A stretch of DNA of 64,000 nt from Aspidapion aeneum (taxonomy: Eukaryota > Arthropoda > Insecta > Coleoptera > Brentidae). The position numbers and the translations under genes are program-made. The notes below the pieces were generated by a model that made no database searches, had not been told where the DNA came from, and was given only the letters and a program-made list of their open reading frames with translations. Below, piece by piece: positions 12,201 to 22,610 of the stretch. Numbering within the stretch: position 1 is the stretch's first letter; every line of letters starts with the position of its first letter. The stretch spans positions 5,550,931 through 5,614,930 of the forward strand of contig OY755047.1 in the NCBI GenBank assembly GCA_963576565.1, given 5' to 3'.

Positions 12201-15200
12201 GTTAAAACACCCTTACGCTTAGCTGTTAGGTTAGGTTATGTTCTTGTTGAATGGAAATTTGTTCAAATATATTTTCTTCAAAAACTTTTTTAAACAATTT
12301 TCCTTATGAAAAAAATGACTTGAAAATGTTTTTGAACAAAAAAAATTTAATAAAATGTTTTCAAACAATTTTTTGTTTGAAGGAAATGTTTTTATATAAT
12401 TTTCCTTTTCAAGAAAATGTTATTGAAGTATTAATATTACTTTCGAACAAATGGATTTTGAACAACATGTTTTTGACCAAATTCCGCAAGGCAGGAAAGT
12501 TAGGTTTAGTTGAAAGGAACTTGTGAAATATTATATATGTATACAAGGTGTTTCGAATACTTAGGTTCAAATTTTGGGAGCATAAAGTACACTTCTGGTT
12601 AGGGTTTTTTGAAAAACAAGCGCGAAATATAGATAACTACTCTATCTGTTGGTATACGAGCACAAGCCTGCATTCAACAAGGAGGTGGGCATTTTTAAAA
12701 TATTCTTATTAACTTTTTTTAAATAAAATCATTATTTATTTATTTGACGAATTTTATTTATCTTAGGATAATATTTATCGGCGTGTAACTTTGAAACAAA
12801 TAAAAATAGATATTGGCGTTGGCCTGATAAAACTACAGGTTGTGTGACATTTTTTTCAAAAATGAGATTTTTGCATAATCAATTTGCCCTATTCATATAG
12901 GATATACTATAAAAAATTATTTGCAAGAAAATGTTATATTAACGTTGCTTAAAGCAAGAATAAAAAAGAAGTTTTACAGCTCATAATGGCATACCACACT
13001 AAGGTCACTATATCACGATATTAGGAACTTCGTGATATAGTGACCTTATACCACACGAGTGCAATTTTTCATTTTCCGCGTGTTCCATTGAAACTGCACT
13101 CGGTGCAAATTTTTGACAGCACCGTTTCAGTGCCAGTGCACCACCAGTGCTGCACTCATTTTCCCAATGGAATACGGCATAACATAATTTGGAATAAGGA
13201 TACTAAAATTAACACAAGAGCGGTACTGTTATAATTGTTAATATCTCAGAAACTATGGCTCTAAACTACGGCATATGGGGTATTTTTGGAAAATATGTTC
13301 CAAGCCTAATCTATTAATTAAATAATATAAGGAGCATCCAATTTACAAAAACTATAAATTTGAGAGCCTGTCAAATATGGTAAGCATCAGGAATAAAGTC
13401 AAGATGCAATTTAAAAGTAAAAATTTCGTGAATTCGAACACAATTTATTTTATATTTCTATATCAATTATTAATGGTCTAAAAGGGTGGGAAAAAATATA
13501 ATGAGACACCCTGTACAGCTTTCGAGCTGCTCACCGAAAAATACAAGAGAAAATCTTTCTATGCCCGCTTCGCCACAAAAAATTGTTTTAAATTTCTTTT
13601 ACATTTTTTTTAAAGGAAAAACAAGATATAGCTGATGTAATAAACCAACAGGAATGTAAGGTAGATGGTCTAATAGTTTGTAACACTACGATAAGTCGAG
13701 ATACTTTAAAAAGCACTCATAAGGGAGAAGCTGGTGGTCTTAGTGGGCAACCCTTAAAAGATGTATCAACTGATATGATAGCTGAATTTTACAAGTTGAC
13801 AAATGGCATGCCAATTATCGGTAAGACATGTAAAAACACAGACATATACACACAGTATTTACTAAAGAGTCTACAGTGCTAAGTGCTACAATCCTAGGTT
13901 TAAAAGTCTACATTTTGGTTGAAGGTTTAACTTAATATTTATATAAATTGTTCATAAATACCTTGGGATATGGGTAATCTTTTTTCGTTGTAACAAAGAC
14001 ATTATTTCACACAAAGGTTATAAATAAATAAAAATAATAAAATATTTTGGTTTAACAATGGTAGCCATCCCACAAAAAGCAGGGAAAACACTGCTATACA
14101 ATATCGATCAATGAAAAGATCGAATGCAAATAAAAGAAAACAACTATAGTCCGTGACCTACGACAGCTCTTTGTCTTTTCAGGCCGGATCAACGCATTTT
14201 GCATTTTTACCCGATTAGCCATGAAACTTGTTTGATTTTTAAATTCACGGGTACGAAATTTCACGTTTGTTAGTATTATTTGGCTTAAAAATTCCGTTGA
14301 TTGACGCTCACTGTCTTGATGACGGGTAAAAATGCAAAATGCGTTGATCCGGCCTGAAAAGACAAAGAGCTGTCGTAGGTCACGGACTATAGTTGTTTTC
14401 TTTTATTTGCATTCGATCTTTTCATTGATCGATATTGTATAGCAGTGTTTTCCCTGCTTTTGGTTTTTCGTTTCTCTCGTATCTCGGTAGATGGCGCCTC
14501 TTGCTATAGTTCGCTCACTAATTACATTTAATTAGAGACAAAACCGTCTGATTAACTTCGCAAGATTTGTCACTTGACCAGCAGTGTTCTGAGGAGTCCC
14601 ATAAGGACGAAACGGTTAACTGTCAACACTTATTAGGTGTCCATTAGATCTTGGACCCTCGTGAGGTTAAGCTTTCAAGCTACCCACGGAAAAATATAAG
14701 GGAAACAAAAAAACTCTTTTTGCCCGATTAGCCATGAAACTTGTTTGATTTTTAAATTCACGGGTACGAAATTTTACCTTTGTTATTTATGTATTATTTA
14801 GCTTTGAATATTTTTGTATGTAAGTTTTTTTGTCAATCATGGATTATTTCTATTGTTTTTCGAACTTTAAACCACCTCAGGGGTGGTACTACAATTTGAG
14901 ACTATTTTTAATGGGAATCCTACGACTGCACGGACTAAGTTTCCAAAAAATGACATTTGCTTACAAAATTTTTATGTGGTTTTTCTTTATTTCTAAAGTT
15001 AATTTGAATTTATATGAGATAAAACTCACTGAGAAATGCTTACTATCATATTGCACATTAGGGTGAACCAAATCTTTGCAGTTATTTGACAGTGTGACCT
15101 GTGAGTATTAAAAAAATACACTTAAACCGGTCGGTATCAAGTCTATAGACTTTGACCCCCCCAAGCCTGGTAGGGGGTGATTCCCCCCTTAAACGTGCTT

Positions 15201-17024
15201 TTTGATAGTTTTTTGCTAATAACTCGAAAACAGTCAATTTTTCCAAAAATCTTCTAGAGATCATTTTTCAAGCGGATACAATTTGCTTTTCACCGATGTA
15301 TCTTAGTACCCTCTGACGGCAGGGGTGTACATTAAATCAGCGAACGAAAAACGGGGAACATTTTTTGTGGAATTTTTTACTTTAACACTTTTTTTCTCAA
15401 AAAAATATACAATTAAATACTTATTAAGCTAGGCATACTTACTTTTAAATAGCCGCCTTGAAATAAAAATAAATGTGTTTGTAGAAATCCTGAAATCAAA
15501 CAAAAATGTTGAACATTCATTTTTGTAACTCAGTAAATAATAATGAGAGTGAGTAAAAAAATATTTTTGGTTAGTAATAACTTAAAAGTGACTTTTTCTA
15601 GTTAACCTTCTTTAAAGTGGTGGTGGGCATACCCCTCTCATCCCCCTCAAAAGTGTTCTCTTACAGTATTTTCCCAATTACTTGCAAACTTTTAAATGGG
15701 CAAAAAACAACTAAGTAACAATTCTTGAGGCTAAAGAATAGTCCTCTCTAACGATATAACGAAAAGCATTCATAAGGAAGAAGCTGGTGGTCTTAGTGGG
15801 CAACCCTTAAAAGATGTATCAACTGACATGATAGCTGAATTTTACAAGTTGACAAATGGCATGCCAATTATCGTTAAGACATGTAAAAACACAGACATAT
15901 AATGGTTATCTTCCCCTAAACTCTTTAGTTCAGGCCCTACATCCGAGATTTAAGCGCTGCGTTTAATCATAGATGCAACACACTTGGTATGGATAGACAT
16001 GAGACTCGCCCGAACATTCTACGAAAGGGAACCACTCCCCAACCCTGGCAGGGGGTGGTTCCCCCCTTAAACGTGCCTTTTGATAGTTTTTTGCTAATAA
16101 CTCGAAAACAGTTAATTTTTCCAGAAATCTTCTAGAGATCATTTTTCAAGTGGATACAATTTGCTTTTCAACGATGTATCTTAGTACCCTCTGACGGCAG
16201 TGGTGTACATTAAATCAGCGAACGAAAAAAGGGGAAAATTTTTTAAATATTTTTTTTTGTGGAATTTTTTACCTTAAGACTATTTTTTTCTCAAAAAAAT
16301 ATACAGTTAAATACTTATTAAACTAGACATATTTTTTTTAAATAACCGCCTTGAAATAAAAATAAATGTGTTTGTAGAAATCCTTAAATCAAACAAAAAT
16401 GTTGAGCATTCATTTTTGTAACTCAGTAAATAATAATGAGAGTGAGTAAAAATATTTTTGATTAGTAATAACTTAAAAGTGACTTTTTCTAGTTAACCTT
16501 CTTTAAAGTGGTGGTGGGCATACCCCTCTCATTCCCCTCAAAAGTGCTTTCTTACAGTATTTTTCCAATAACTTGCAAACTTAACTTGGCAAAAAACAAC
16601 TAAGTAAGAATTATTGAGGCTGAAGAATAGTCCTCTCTAACGATATATAATACGGCCCCCTTACATCAGTGGCTCACATTTTATAGGCATTTAAATAAAT
16701 GAGAGGTGTGGAAAAAACTATATTTTTTTTAATTTTCTTAAATTTTACTGTTCTACATGTCTGGTTAATAATAAGTAATAAAAAATGTCAAAAAAATTTT
16801 GAAAAAATTGCATATTTTTTTTTTTAGGAGTGGGAGGTGTGGCGACAGGACAAGATGCTTACGACAAAATCAAAGCGGGAGCGATTTTAGTTCAAATTTA
16901 CAGTGCGATGACATACGAGGGCCCGACTGTGGTTAAAAAAATTAAAAGGGAGTTATCTGAACTTTTGATTAAAGATGGGTTTAAAAATTTACAAGATGCT
17001 GTGGGGGTAAATTCGAAAAGGTAA
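1442..17024 (+). CDS. DHODH: Dihydroorotate dehydrogenase (mitochondrial, class 2), 5' end missing
   Basis: Oxidises dihydroorotate to orotate, passing electrons to ubiquinone, at the inner mitochondrial membrane (step four of pyrimidine synthesis; known for the family). I see four exons: 1442-1641, 5995-6331, 13616-13820 and 16828-17024 (stop TAA). All have AG/GT borders and matching phases and give 312 residues in frame. Visible motifs in order: [53 protein letters not shown] (with the Ser used as catalytic base in class 2 enzymes), [30 protein letters not shown] and a C-terminus ending VNSKR. The N-terminal targeting peptide, membrane helix and roughly the first 80 residues must lie upstream of the window. 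Introns are long and full of transposons. Parts of exons 2, 3 and 4 are duplicated nearby (separate entries). The 3' end converges on NDUFAF6. Identification is secure. Confidence 0.95.
2968..3681. mobile_element. Nested foldback element with aaaagcctttttcctcg ends
   Basis: The left end aaaagcctttttcctcg (2968) and the right end cgaggaaaaaggcttttt (to 3681) are inverted repeats, followed on both sides by gttac/gtaac-rich words. It interrupts the mariner-like remnant. It carries an (AT)n tract at 3211-3254 and a hairpin at 3409-3502 whose arms are accccgattcaaaaaacg and its complement. No coding potential seen. Confidence 0.7.
3211..3254. repeat. (AT)n microsatellite
   Basis: About 22 uninterrupted AT dinucleotides inside the nested foldback element. 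Confidence 0.95.
4069..5597. mobile_element. Foldback element, about 1.5 kb, cagcgtgtcccattttcg ends, TA flanks
   Basis: The ends cagcgtgtcccattttcg (4069) and cgaaaatgggacacgctg (to 5597) are exact inverted repeats flanked by TA on both sides, as expected for Tc1/mariner-type insertion. The arms stay complementary for several hundred bases (for example gtgctctttttttgagccc at 4147 against the gggctccaaaaaagagcac region near 5510), with stops and indels. The middle (about 4560-5150) has no recognisable ORF. This is a non-autonomous element nested in the 2118-5790 mariner remnant. Confidence 0.8.
6605..6970. repeat. Foldback arm 'tacagggtgtctcattat', copy 1
   Basis: One arm of a repeated element running from tacagggtgtctcattat to about tatgttagtcccc. 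The same arm occurs at 11195-11545, inverted at 13180-13512, and as a complete left-plus-right pair at 41003-41772. It belongs to the duplicated 6105-6965 / 10690-11545 segment. Confidence 0.8.
7090..7177. repeat. Tiny hairpin insertion with a CCGTCAC target duplication
   Basis: 16-bp perfect arms (ttagggtcactgcatc at 7098-7113 and its complement at 7155-7170) surround a 41-bp loop. The hairpin is flanked by direct repeats ccgtcac at 7091-7097 and 7171-7177 (8 bp if the preceding a is counted). The arm sequence is close to the hairpin at 13000-13048. Confidence 0.8.
7799..8422 (-). pseudogene. Mariner/DD41D transposase, catalytic part
   Basis: An open frame of 207 codons with the DDE block [12 protein letters not shown] and the downstream block [17 protein letters not shown] count 41 residues between the two aspartates, the DD41D spacing of the rosa-like mariner group (family knowledge). 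The start region reads ISSEGMF where active relatives have a T-D-E motif, so the first catalytic aspartate appears lost. The helix-turn-helix part lies in a separate frame upstream (8445-8678), so a stop or frameshift splits the gene. Product would be non-functional. Confidence 0.8.
8445..8678 (-). pseudogene. Mariner transposase N-terminal helix-turn-helix fragment
   Basis: 77 codons with the pattern [20 protein letters not shown], typical of the DNA-binding helix-turn-helix of mariner transposases, followed by [13 protein letters not shown]. It sits immediately 5' (minus strand) of the catalytic fragment and belongs to the same broken gene. Confidence 0.75.
9590..10690 (+). repeat. Direct duplication carrying the DHODH exon 2 copies
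   Basis: 9590-9845 and 10420-10690 match (gctaaacatttcgccgcc, ccaactaatagcctataa, gttctctgggtagtaccc). Each block leads into a partial DHODH exon 2 copy. The second block is the cleaner of the two. Confidence 0.75.
9845..10070 (+). pseudogene. Degenerate partial copy of DHODH exon 2
   Basis: Matches the 3' two-thirds of the exon at 5995-6331, from the codons for VTEYVQGV to LAPNLTQQ, including the gtttgt donor. It has lost the frame through small indels and a deletion around a run of seven C's (about 9980-9990). It lacks the exon's 5' part and any clear acceptor. The preceding 9590-9845 segment is repeated at 10420-10690, so this copy and the next arose together. Confidence 0.85.
10689..10928 (+). 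pseudogene. Partial copy of DHODH exon 2, frame intact
   Basis: Near-identical to 6104-6340: encodes [10 protein letters not shown], then [18 protein letters not shown] and LAPDLTQQ with the same gtttgt donor. The first third of the exon is absent and I see no acceptor AG at its start. Downstream, 10929-11545 continues to match 6341-6965, so about 860 bp was duplicated as a block. If spliced in, it would repeat the active-site segment, so it is more likely silent. Confidence 0.85.
11711..11950 (+). pseudogene. Possible Harbinger-type transposase N-terminal fragment
   Basis: The first 70-80 codons of a 108-codon frame read an acidic Ser/Asp/Glu tract ([11 protein letters not shown]) followed by [14 protein letters not shown] and then a gtaagt splice-donor-like site. 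This resembles, from memory, the N-terminus of insect HARBI1-type transposases. No DDE domain follows in the element, so it is non-autonomous at best. The family call is tentative. Confidence 0.4.
12992..13056. repeat. Tiny hairpin insertion with an 8-bp target duplication
   Basis: 19-bp perfect arms (taaggtcactatatcacga at 13000-13018 and complement at 13030-13048) with an 11-bp loop, flanked by identical taccacac at 12992-12999 and 13049-13056. The arm tips match the hairpin at 7098-7170, so they form one family. Confidence 0.85.
14071..14462. mobile_element. Near-perfect foldback, arms about 140 bp
   Basis: The left arm (aaaagcagggaaaacactgc at 14076) runs to about 14220 and is repeated as its complement at about 14320-14460 (gcagtgttttccctgctttt). 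The arms also share ctacgacagctctttgtc and ggccggatcaacgc. The loop (14220-14320) contains ccatgaaacttgtttgattt, which recurs at about 14728-14780. It lies in the DHODH intron, so the pre-mRNA could form a long duplex. Confidence 0.85.
15110..16650 (+). repeat. Direct duplication around a DHODH exon 3 copy
   Basis: 15160-15750 and 16040-16640 are direct repeats: both contain gatagttttttgctaataac, ccctctgacggcag and aagtggtggtgggcataccc. The DHODH exon 3 fragment at 15754-15892 lies between them. Confidence 0.8.
15754..15892 (+). pseudogene. Partial copy of DHODH exon 3 with a destroyed splice donor
   Basis: Matches the 3' part of the 13616-13820 exon from the codons for KSTHK to MPIIV. The exon-end change from ggtaag to gttaag removes the 5' splice site and alters the last codon. 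No acceptor is seen. It should not be spliced. Confidence 0.85.
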
Positions 17025-17130
17025 GGAAAATTACAATAATACCAAAATGTAAATATTGTAAATTATTAAAAACAAAAGAGTTTTATAAGGCTTAAACAAC
17101 AAGGTTTATTTTTTAAATCCTAAAAACATA

Positions 17131-17548
17131 TACAGGGTGTTTATATCGAATAAGATGCAAATAATGAAAAAAGTAATTCTTGGGTACATTTTAAGAAAAA
17201 ACTATATAAACTTTCGACCATTATTTTCTAAGATATAAACATATGTTGTATAAGCCTTAACTTTTGAAATACATAGTGTTTAAGGTTTTTAAAAATCTCC
17301 TTTTTTATTAATATCTGTGACACTGCTTTAAATATTTTTGTGCAATTTGATGACACACTTTCTATTCATCGAAAGGGATTTTTTGGTGTACAACATATTT
17401 TTTTTTATTTCTTGTACCTCCGTTTTTACACCCTTTAGCTCAAAATTTAAGACCTTTAGGAAATATGTTCATATGAAGTTTTTTTTTCAAAATGAACCTC
17501 CTTCAATATAAGCATCTTATTCAACAACATTCTGTATATTTTATACAA
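17131..17548. repeat. MITE-like spacer inside each array unit
   Basis: Left end tatacagggtgtttatatcg then gaataagatgc; the right end is the inverse, gcatcttattcaacaac followed by a decayed accctgtata. Repeated in every unit (about 18131, 19143, 20155, 21168, 22179, 23190). Some copies keep the intact caacaccctgtatatttta end (for example near 19550). Flanking bases are TA-rich. Confidence 0.75.
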
Positions 17549-17553
17549 CAATA

Positions 17554-18026
17554 CTAATAAGTCTTTTTTAAATTAGCAATGTACAGTTTAGGAAACATTG
17601 TCCAAGATCGTCCCGTGAGACTTTCGTCAAAAATATTACAGTTAACTTTTTCTAAGCTGGTTAAATAAATATCGATATTTGTAGCTGGTAAAAAAGCACA
17701 TTTTCCTTCTTTTGGTACATTTTCTGATAAATTTCGACACTTTTTTAAATGCTGATGTGCCCTACTAGCCATTGAAAATATACACTCCTCCAATCTTTCA
17801 CTGTTTTTATTTCTAATAACTTCTTCTTGAGATACTTTGTTTTTGAGTTATATTTCTTGGGGGATCAATGAAAGTTTATTGAGCGATTTTAGTTCAAATT
17901 GACAGTGTGATGACATACGAGGGGCGGTCTGTGGTTAAAAAAATTAAAAGGGAGTTATCTGAACTTTTGGTTAAAGATGGGTTTAAAAATTTACAAGATG
18001 CTGTGGGGGTAAATTCAAAAAGGTAA
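17554..18026. pseudogene. Array copy: NDUFAF6 tail (-, 17554-17868) and DHODH tail (+, 17881-18026)
   Basis: The minus frame 17554-17793 encodes the same 79-residue C-terminus as the functional NDUFAF6 exon, but an in-frame TAA (gagttatat on +) separates it from anything upstream. The plus part encodes the DHODH C-terminus from AILVQI-equivalent codons to its stop, with no acceptor. The two meet head-to-tail at a fused junction near 17870-17881. Confidence 0.85.
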
Positions 18027-18564
18027 GGAAAATTGCAATAATACCAAAATGTAAATATTGTAAATTATTAAAAACAAAAGAGTTTTATAAGGCTTAAAAA
18101 ACAAGGTATATTTTTTAAATCCTAAAAACATATACAGGGTGTTTATATCGAATAAGATGCAAATAATGAAAGAAGTAGTTCTTGGGTACATTTTAATAAA
18201 AAAACTATATAAACTTTCGATCATTATTTTCTAAGATATAAACATATGTTGTATAAGCCCTAACTTTTGAAATACAGGGTGTTAAAGTTTTTAAAAATCT
18301 CCTTTTTTATTAATATCTGTGACACTGCTTTAAATCTTTTTGTGCAATTTGATGACATACTTTCTATTTATCAAAGGGATTTTTTGGTGTATAACAAAAT
18401 TTTTTTATTTTCCGTAGCTCCCTTTTTACACCTTGTAGCTCAAAACTTAAAACCTTTAGGAAATATGTTTATATGAAGTTTTTTTCTCAAAATAAACCCA
18501 AGAATAACCTCCTTTAATATAACCATCTTATTCAACAGCATTCTATATATTTTATACAACAATA

Positions 18565-19037
18565 CTAATAAGTCTTTTTTAAATTAGCAATGTACAGTTT
18601 AGGAAACATTGTCCAAGATCGTCCCGTGAGACTTTCGTCAAAAATATTACAGTTAACTTTTTCTAACCTGGTTAAATAAATATCGATATTTGTAGCTGGT
18701 AAAAAAGCACATTTTCCTTCTTTTGGTACATTTTCTGCTAAATTTCGACACTTTTTTAAATGCTGATGTGCCCTACTAGCCATTGAAAATATACACTCTT
18801 CCAATCTTTCACTGTTTTTATTTCTAATAACTTCTTCTTGAGATACTTTGTTTTTGAGTTATATTTCTTGGAGGATCAATGAAAGTTTATTGAGCGATTT
18901 TAGTTCAAATTTACAGTGTGATGACATACGAGGGGCGGACTGTGGTTAAAAAAATTAAAAGGGAGTTATCTGAACTTTTGGTTAAAGATGGGTTTAAAAA
19001 TTTACAAGATGCTGTGGGGGTAAATTCAAAAAGGTAA
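18565..19037. pseudogene. Array copy: NDUFAF6 tail (-, 18565-18880) and DHODH tail (+, 18892-19037)
   Basis: Same layout as the first copy; the minus tail differs by single residues (AENVPKEG and LTRLEKV). The plus tail ends with the normal AGG TAA. Neither part has its own acceptor. Confidence 0.85.
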
Positions 19038-19577
19038 GGAAAATTGCAATAATACCAAAATGTAAATATTGTAAATTATTAAAAACAAAAGAGTTTTATA
19101 AGGCTTAAACAAGAAGGTTTATTTTTTAAACCCTAAAAACATATACAGGGTGTTTATATTGAATAAGATGCAAATAATGAAAAAAGTAATTCTTGGGTAC
19201 ATTTTAAGAAAAAAACTATATAAACCTTCGAACATTATTTTCTAAAATATAAACATATGTTGTACACGCCTTAACTTTTGAAAAACAGGGTGTTAAAGTT
19301 TTTAAAAATCTCCTTTTTTATTAATATCCCTCACACTACTTTAAATATTTTTGTGCAATTTGATGACACACTTTCTATTAATCAGGGAGGGATTTTTTGG
19401 TGTATAACATATTTTTTTTATTTCCTGTAGCTCCATTTTTACACCCTTTAGCTCAAAATTTAACACCTTTAGGAAATATGTTTATATGAAGTTTTTTTCT
19501 CAAAATAAACCCAAGAATAACCTCCTTTATTATAACCATCTTATTCAACAACACCCTGTATATTTTATAGAACAATA

Positions 19578-20050
19578 CTAATACCTCTTTTTTAAATTAG
19601 CAATGTACAGTTTAGGAAACATTGTCCAAGATCGTCCCGTGAGACTTTCGTCAAAAATATTACAGTTAACTTTTTCTAACATGGTTAAATAAATATCGAT
19701 ATTTGTAGCTGGTAAAAAAGCAGATTTTCCTTCTTTTGGTACATTTTCTGATAAATTTCGACACTTTTTTAAATGCTGATGTGCCCTATTAGCCATTGAA
19801 AATATACACTCTTCCAATCTTTCACTGTTTTTATTTCTAATAACTTCTTCTTGAGATACTTTGTTTTTGAGTTATATTTCTTGGGGGATCGATGAAAGTT
19901 TATTCAGCGATTTTAGTTCAAATTTACAGTGTGATGACATACGAGGGGCGGACTGTGGTTAAAAAAATTAAAAGGGAGTTGTCTGAACTTTTGATTAAAG
20001 ATGGGTTTAAAAATTTACAAGATGCTGTGGGGGTAAATTCGAAAAGGTAA
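19578..20050. pseudogene. Array copy: NDUFAF6 tail (-, 19578-19893) and DHODH tail (+, 19906-20050)
   Basis: The minus tail carries ANRAHQ and LTMLEK variants. The plus tail begins with cagcga instead of gagcga and has the same aaattcgaaaagg as the functional exon. Confidence 0.85.
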
Positions 20051-20590
20051 GGAAAATTACAAAATACCAAAATGTAAATATTGTAAATTATTAAAAACAA
20101 AAGAGTTTTATAAGGCTTAAACAACAAGGTTTATTATTTAAATCCTAAAAACATATACAGGGTGTTTATATTGAATAAGATGCAAATAATGAAAAAAGTA
20201 ATTCTTGGGTACATTTTAAGAAAAAACTATATAAACCTTCGAACATTATTTTCTAAGATATAAACATATGTTTTACACGCTTTATTTTTTGAAATACAGG
20301 GTGTTAAAAGTTTTTAAAAATCTCCTTTTTGATTAATATCCTTGACACTGCTTTAAATATTTTTGTGCAATTTGATGACATACTTTCTATTTATCAAAAG
20401 GGATTTTTTGGTGTATAACAAAAATTTTTTTATTTTCCGTAGCTCCCTTTTTACACCTTGTAGCTCAAAACTTAAAACCTTTAGGAAATATGTTTATATG
20501 AAGTTTTTTTTCTCAAAATAAACCCAAGAATAACCTCCTTTAATATAACCACCTTATTCAACAACACCCTGTATATTTTATACAACAATA

Positions 20591-21078
20591 CTAATACGTC
20601 TTTTTTAAATTAGCAATGTACAGTTTAGGAAACATTGTCCAAGATCGTCCCGTAAGACTTTCGTCAAAAATATTACAGTTAACTTTTTCTAACCTGGTTA
20701 AATAAATATCGATATTTGTAGCTGGTAAAAAAGCACATTTTCCTTCTTTTGGTACATTTTCTGCTAAATTTCGACACTTTTTTAAATGCTGATGTGCCCT
20801 ACTAGCCATTGAAAATATACACTCTTCCAATCTTTCACTGTTTTTGTTTTTAATAATTTCTTCTTGAGATACTTTGTTTTTGAGTAATATTTCTTGGGGG
20901 ATCAATGAAAGTTTATTGAGCGATTTTAGTTCAAATTTACAGTGTGATGACATACGAGGGGCGGACTGTGGTTAAAAAAATTAAAAGGGAGTTATCTGAA
21001 CTTTTGGTTAAAGATGGGTTTAAAAATTTACAAGATGCTGTGGGGGTAAATTCAAAAAGGTATGAAAAATTGCAATAA
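20591..21078. pseudogene. Array copy with longer NDUFAF6 frame (-) and a lost DHODH stop (+)
   Basis: Here the upstream TAA is changed (gagtaatat), so the minus frame is open for 120 codons and starts in the antisense of the DHODH tail ([14 protein letters not shown] then LSLIPQEILL). The plus tail has AGG TAT instead of AGG TAA and would read on to TAA at 21076-21078. Both look like neutral drift in an unexpressed copy. Confidence 0.85.
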
Positions 21079-21599
21079 TACCAAAATGTAAATATTGTAA
21101 ATTATTTTAAAAAAAAGAGTTTTATAAGGCTTAAACAACAAGGTTTATTTTTTAAATCCTAAAAACATATACAGGGTGTTTATATTGAATAAAATGCAAA
21201 TAATGAAAAAAGTAATTCTTGGGTACATTTTAAGAAAAAAACTATATAAACCTTCGAACATTATTTTCTAAAATATAAACATATGTTGTACACGCCTTAA
21301 CTTTTGAAAAACAAGGTGTTAAAGTTTTTAAAAATCTCCTTTTTTATTAATATCCCTGACACTACTTTAAATATTTTTGTGCAATTTGATGACACTTTCT
21401 ATTAATCAGGGAGGGATTTTTTGGTGTATAACATATTTTTTTTATTTCCTGTAGCTCCATTTTTACACCCTTTAGCTCAAAATTTAAGACCTTTAGGAAA
21501 TATGTTCATATGAAGTTTTTTTCTCAAAATGAACTGAAGAATAACCTCCTTCAATATAAGCCTTATTCAACAACACCCTGTATATTTTATAGAACAATA

Positions 21600-22072
21600 C
21601 TAATACCTCTTTTTTAAATTAGCAATGTACAGTTTAGGAAACATTGTCCAAGATCGTCCCGTGAGACTTTCGTCAAAAATATTACAGTTAACTTTTTCTA
21701 ACCTGGTTAAATAAATATCGATATTTGTAGTTGGTAAAAAAGTACATTTTCCTTCTTTTGGTACATTTTCTGATAAATTTCGACACTTTTTTAAATGCTG
21801 ATGTGCCCTACTAGCCATTGAAAATATACACTCTTCCAATCTTTCACTGTTTTTATTTCTAATAACTTCTTCTTGAGATACTTTGTTTTTGAGTTATATT
21901 TCTTGGAGGATCAATGAAAGTTTATTGAGCGATTTTAGTTCAAATTTACAGTGTGATGACATACGAGGGGCGGACTGTGGTTAAAAAAATTAAAAGGAAG
22001 TTATCTGAACTTTTGGTTAAAGATGGGTTTAAAAATTTAGAAGATGCTGTGGGGGTAAATTCAAAAGGGTAA
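21600..22072. pseudogene. Array copy: NDUFAF6 tail (-, 21600-21914) and DHODH tail (+, 21927-22072)
   Basis: The minus tail carries GKCTFLPTTNID. The plus tail has acaaga to agaaga and aaaagg to aaaggg changes, which are shared exactly with the next unit. Confidence 0.85.
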
Positions 22073-22610
22073 GGAACATTGCAATAATACACAAATGTAA
22101 ATATTGTAAATTATTAAAAACAAAAGAGTTTTATAAGGCTTAAAAAACAAGGTATATTTTTTAAATCCTAAAAACATATACAGGGTGTTTATATCGAATA
22201 AGATGCAAATAATGAAAGAAGTAGTTCTTGGGTACATTTTAATAAAAAAACTATATAAACTTTCGATCATTATTTTCTAAGATATAAACATATGTTGTAT
22301 AAGCCCTAACTTTTGAAATACAGGGTGTTAAAGTTTTTAAAAATCTCCTTTTTTATTAATATCTGTGACACTACTTTAAATATTTTTGTGCAATTTGATG
22401 ACACTTTCTATTAATCAGGGAGGGATTTTTTGGTGTATAACATATTTTTTTTATTTCCTGTAGCTCCATTTTTACACCTTGTAGCTCAAAACTTAAAACC
22501 TTTAGGAAATATGTTTATATGAAGTTTTTTTCTCAAAATAAACCCAAGAATAACCTCCTTTAATATAACCATCTTATTCAACAGCATTCTATATATTTTA
22601 TACAACAATA

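Larger units (their letters stand above)
11195..13512. mobile_element. Composite foldback with an inner Harbinger-like element
   Basis: The outer arms are the tacagggtgtctcat repeat (11195-11545) and its inverse ending gagacaccctgtaca (13180-13512). Between them lie inverted ends tgccgtattccattggg (about 11548) and cccaatggaatacggca (to about 13182), each followed by gtgcagcac/gtgctgcac words. The interior holds a short transposase-like ORF (next entry) and otherwise nothing coding. Confidence 0.65.

Noticed and set aside
20591..20953. The 120-codon minus frame as a separate gene
   Set aside because: It is an array copy of the NDUFAF6 tail whose upstream codons are antisense DHODH sequence; no acceptor or promoter seen.
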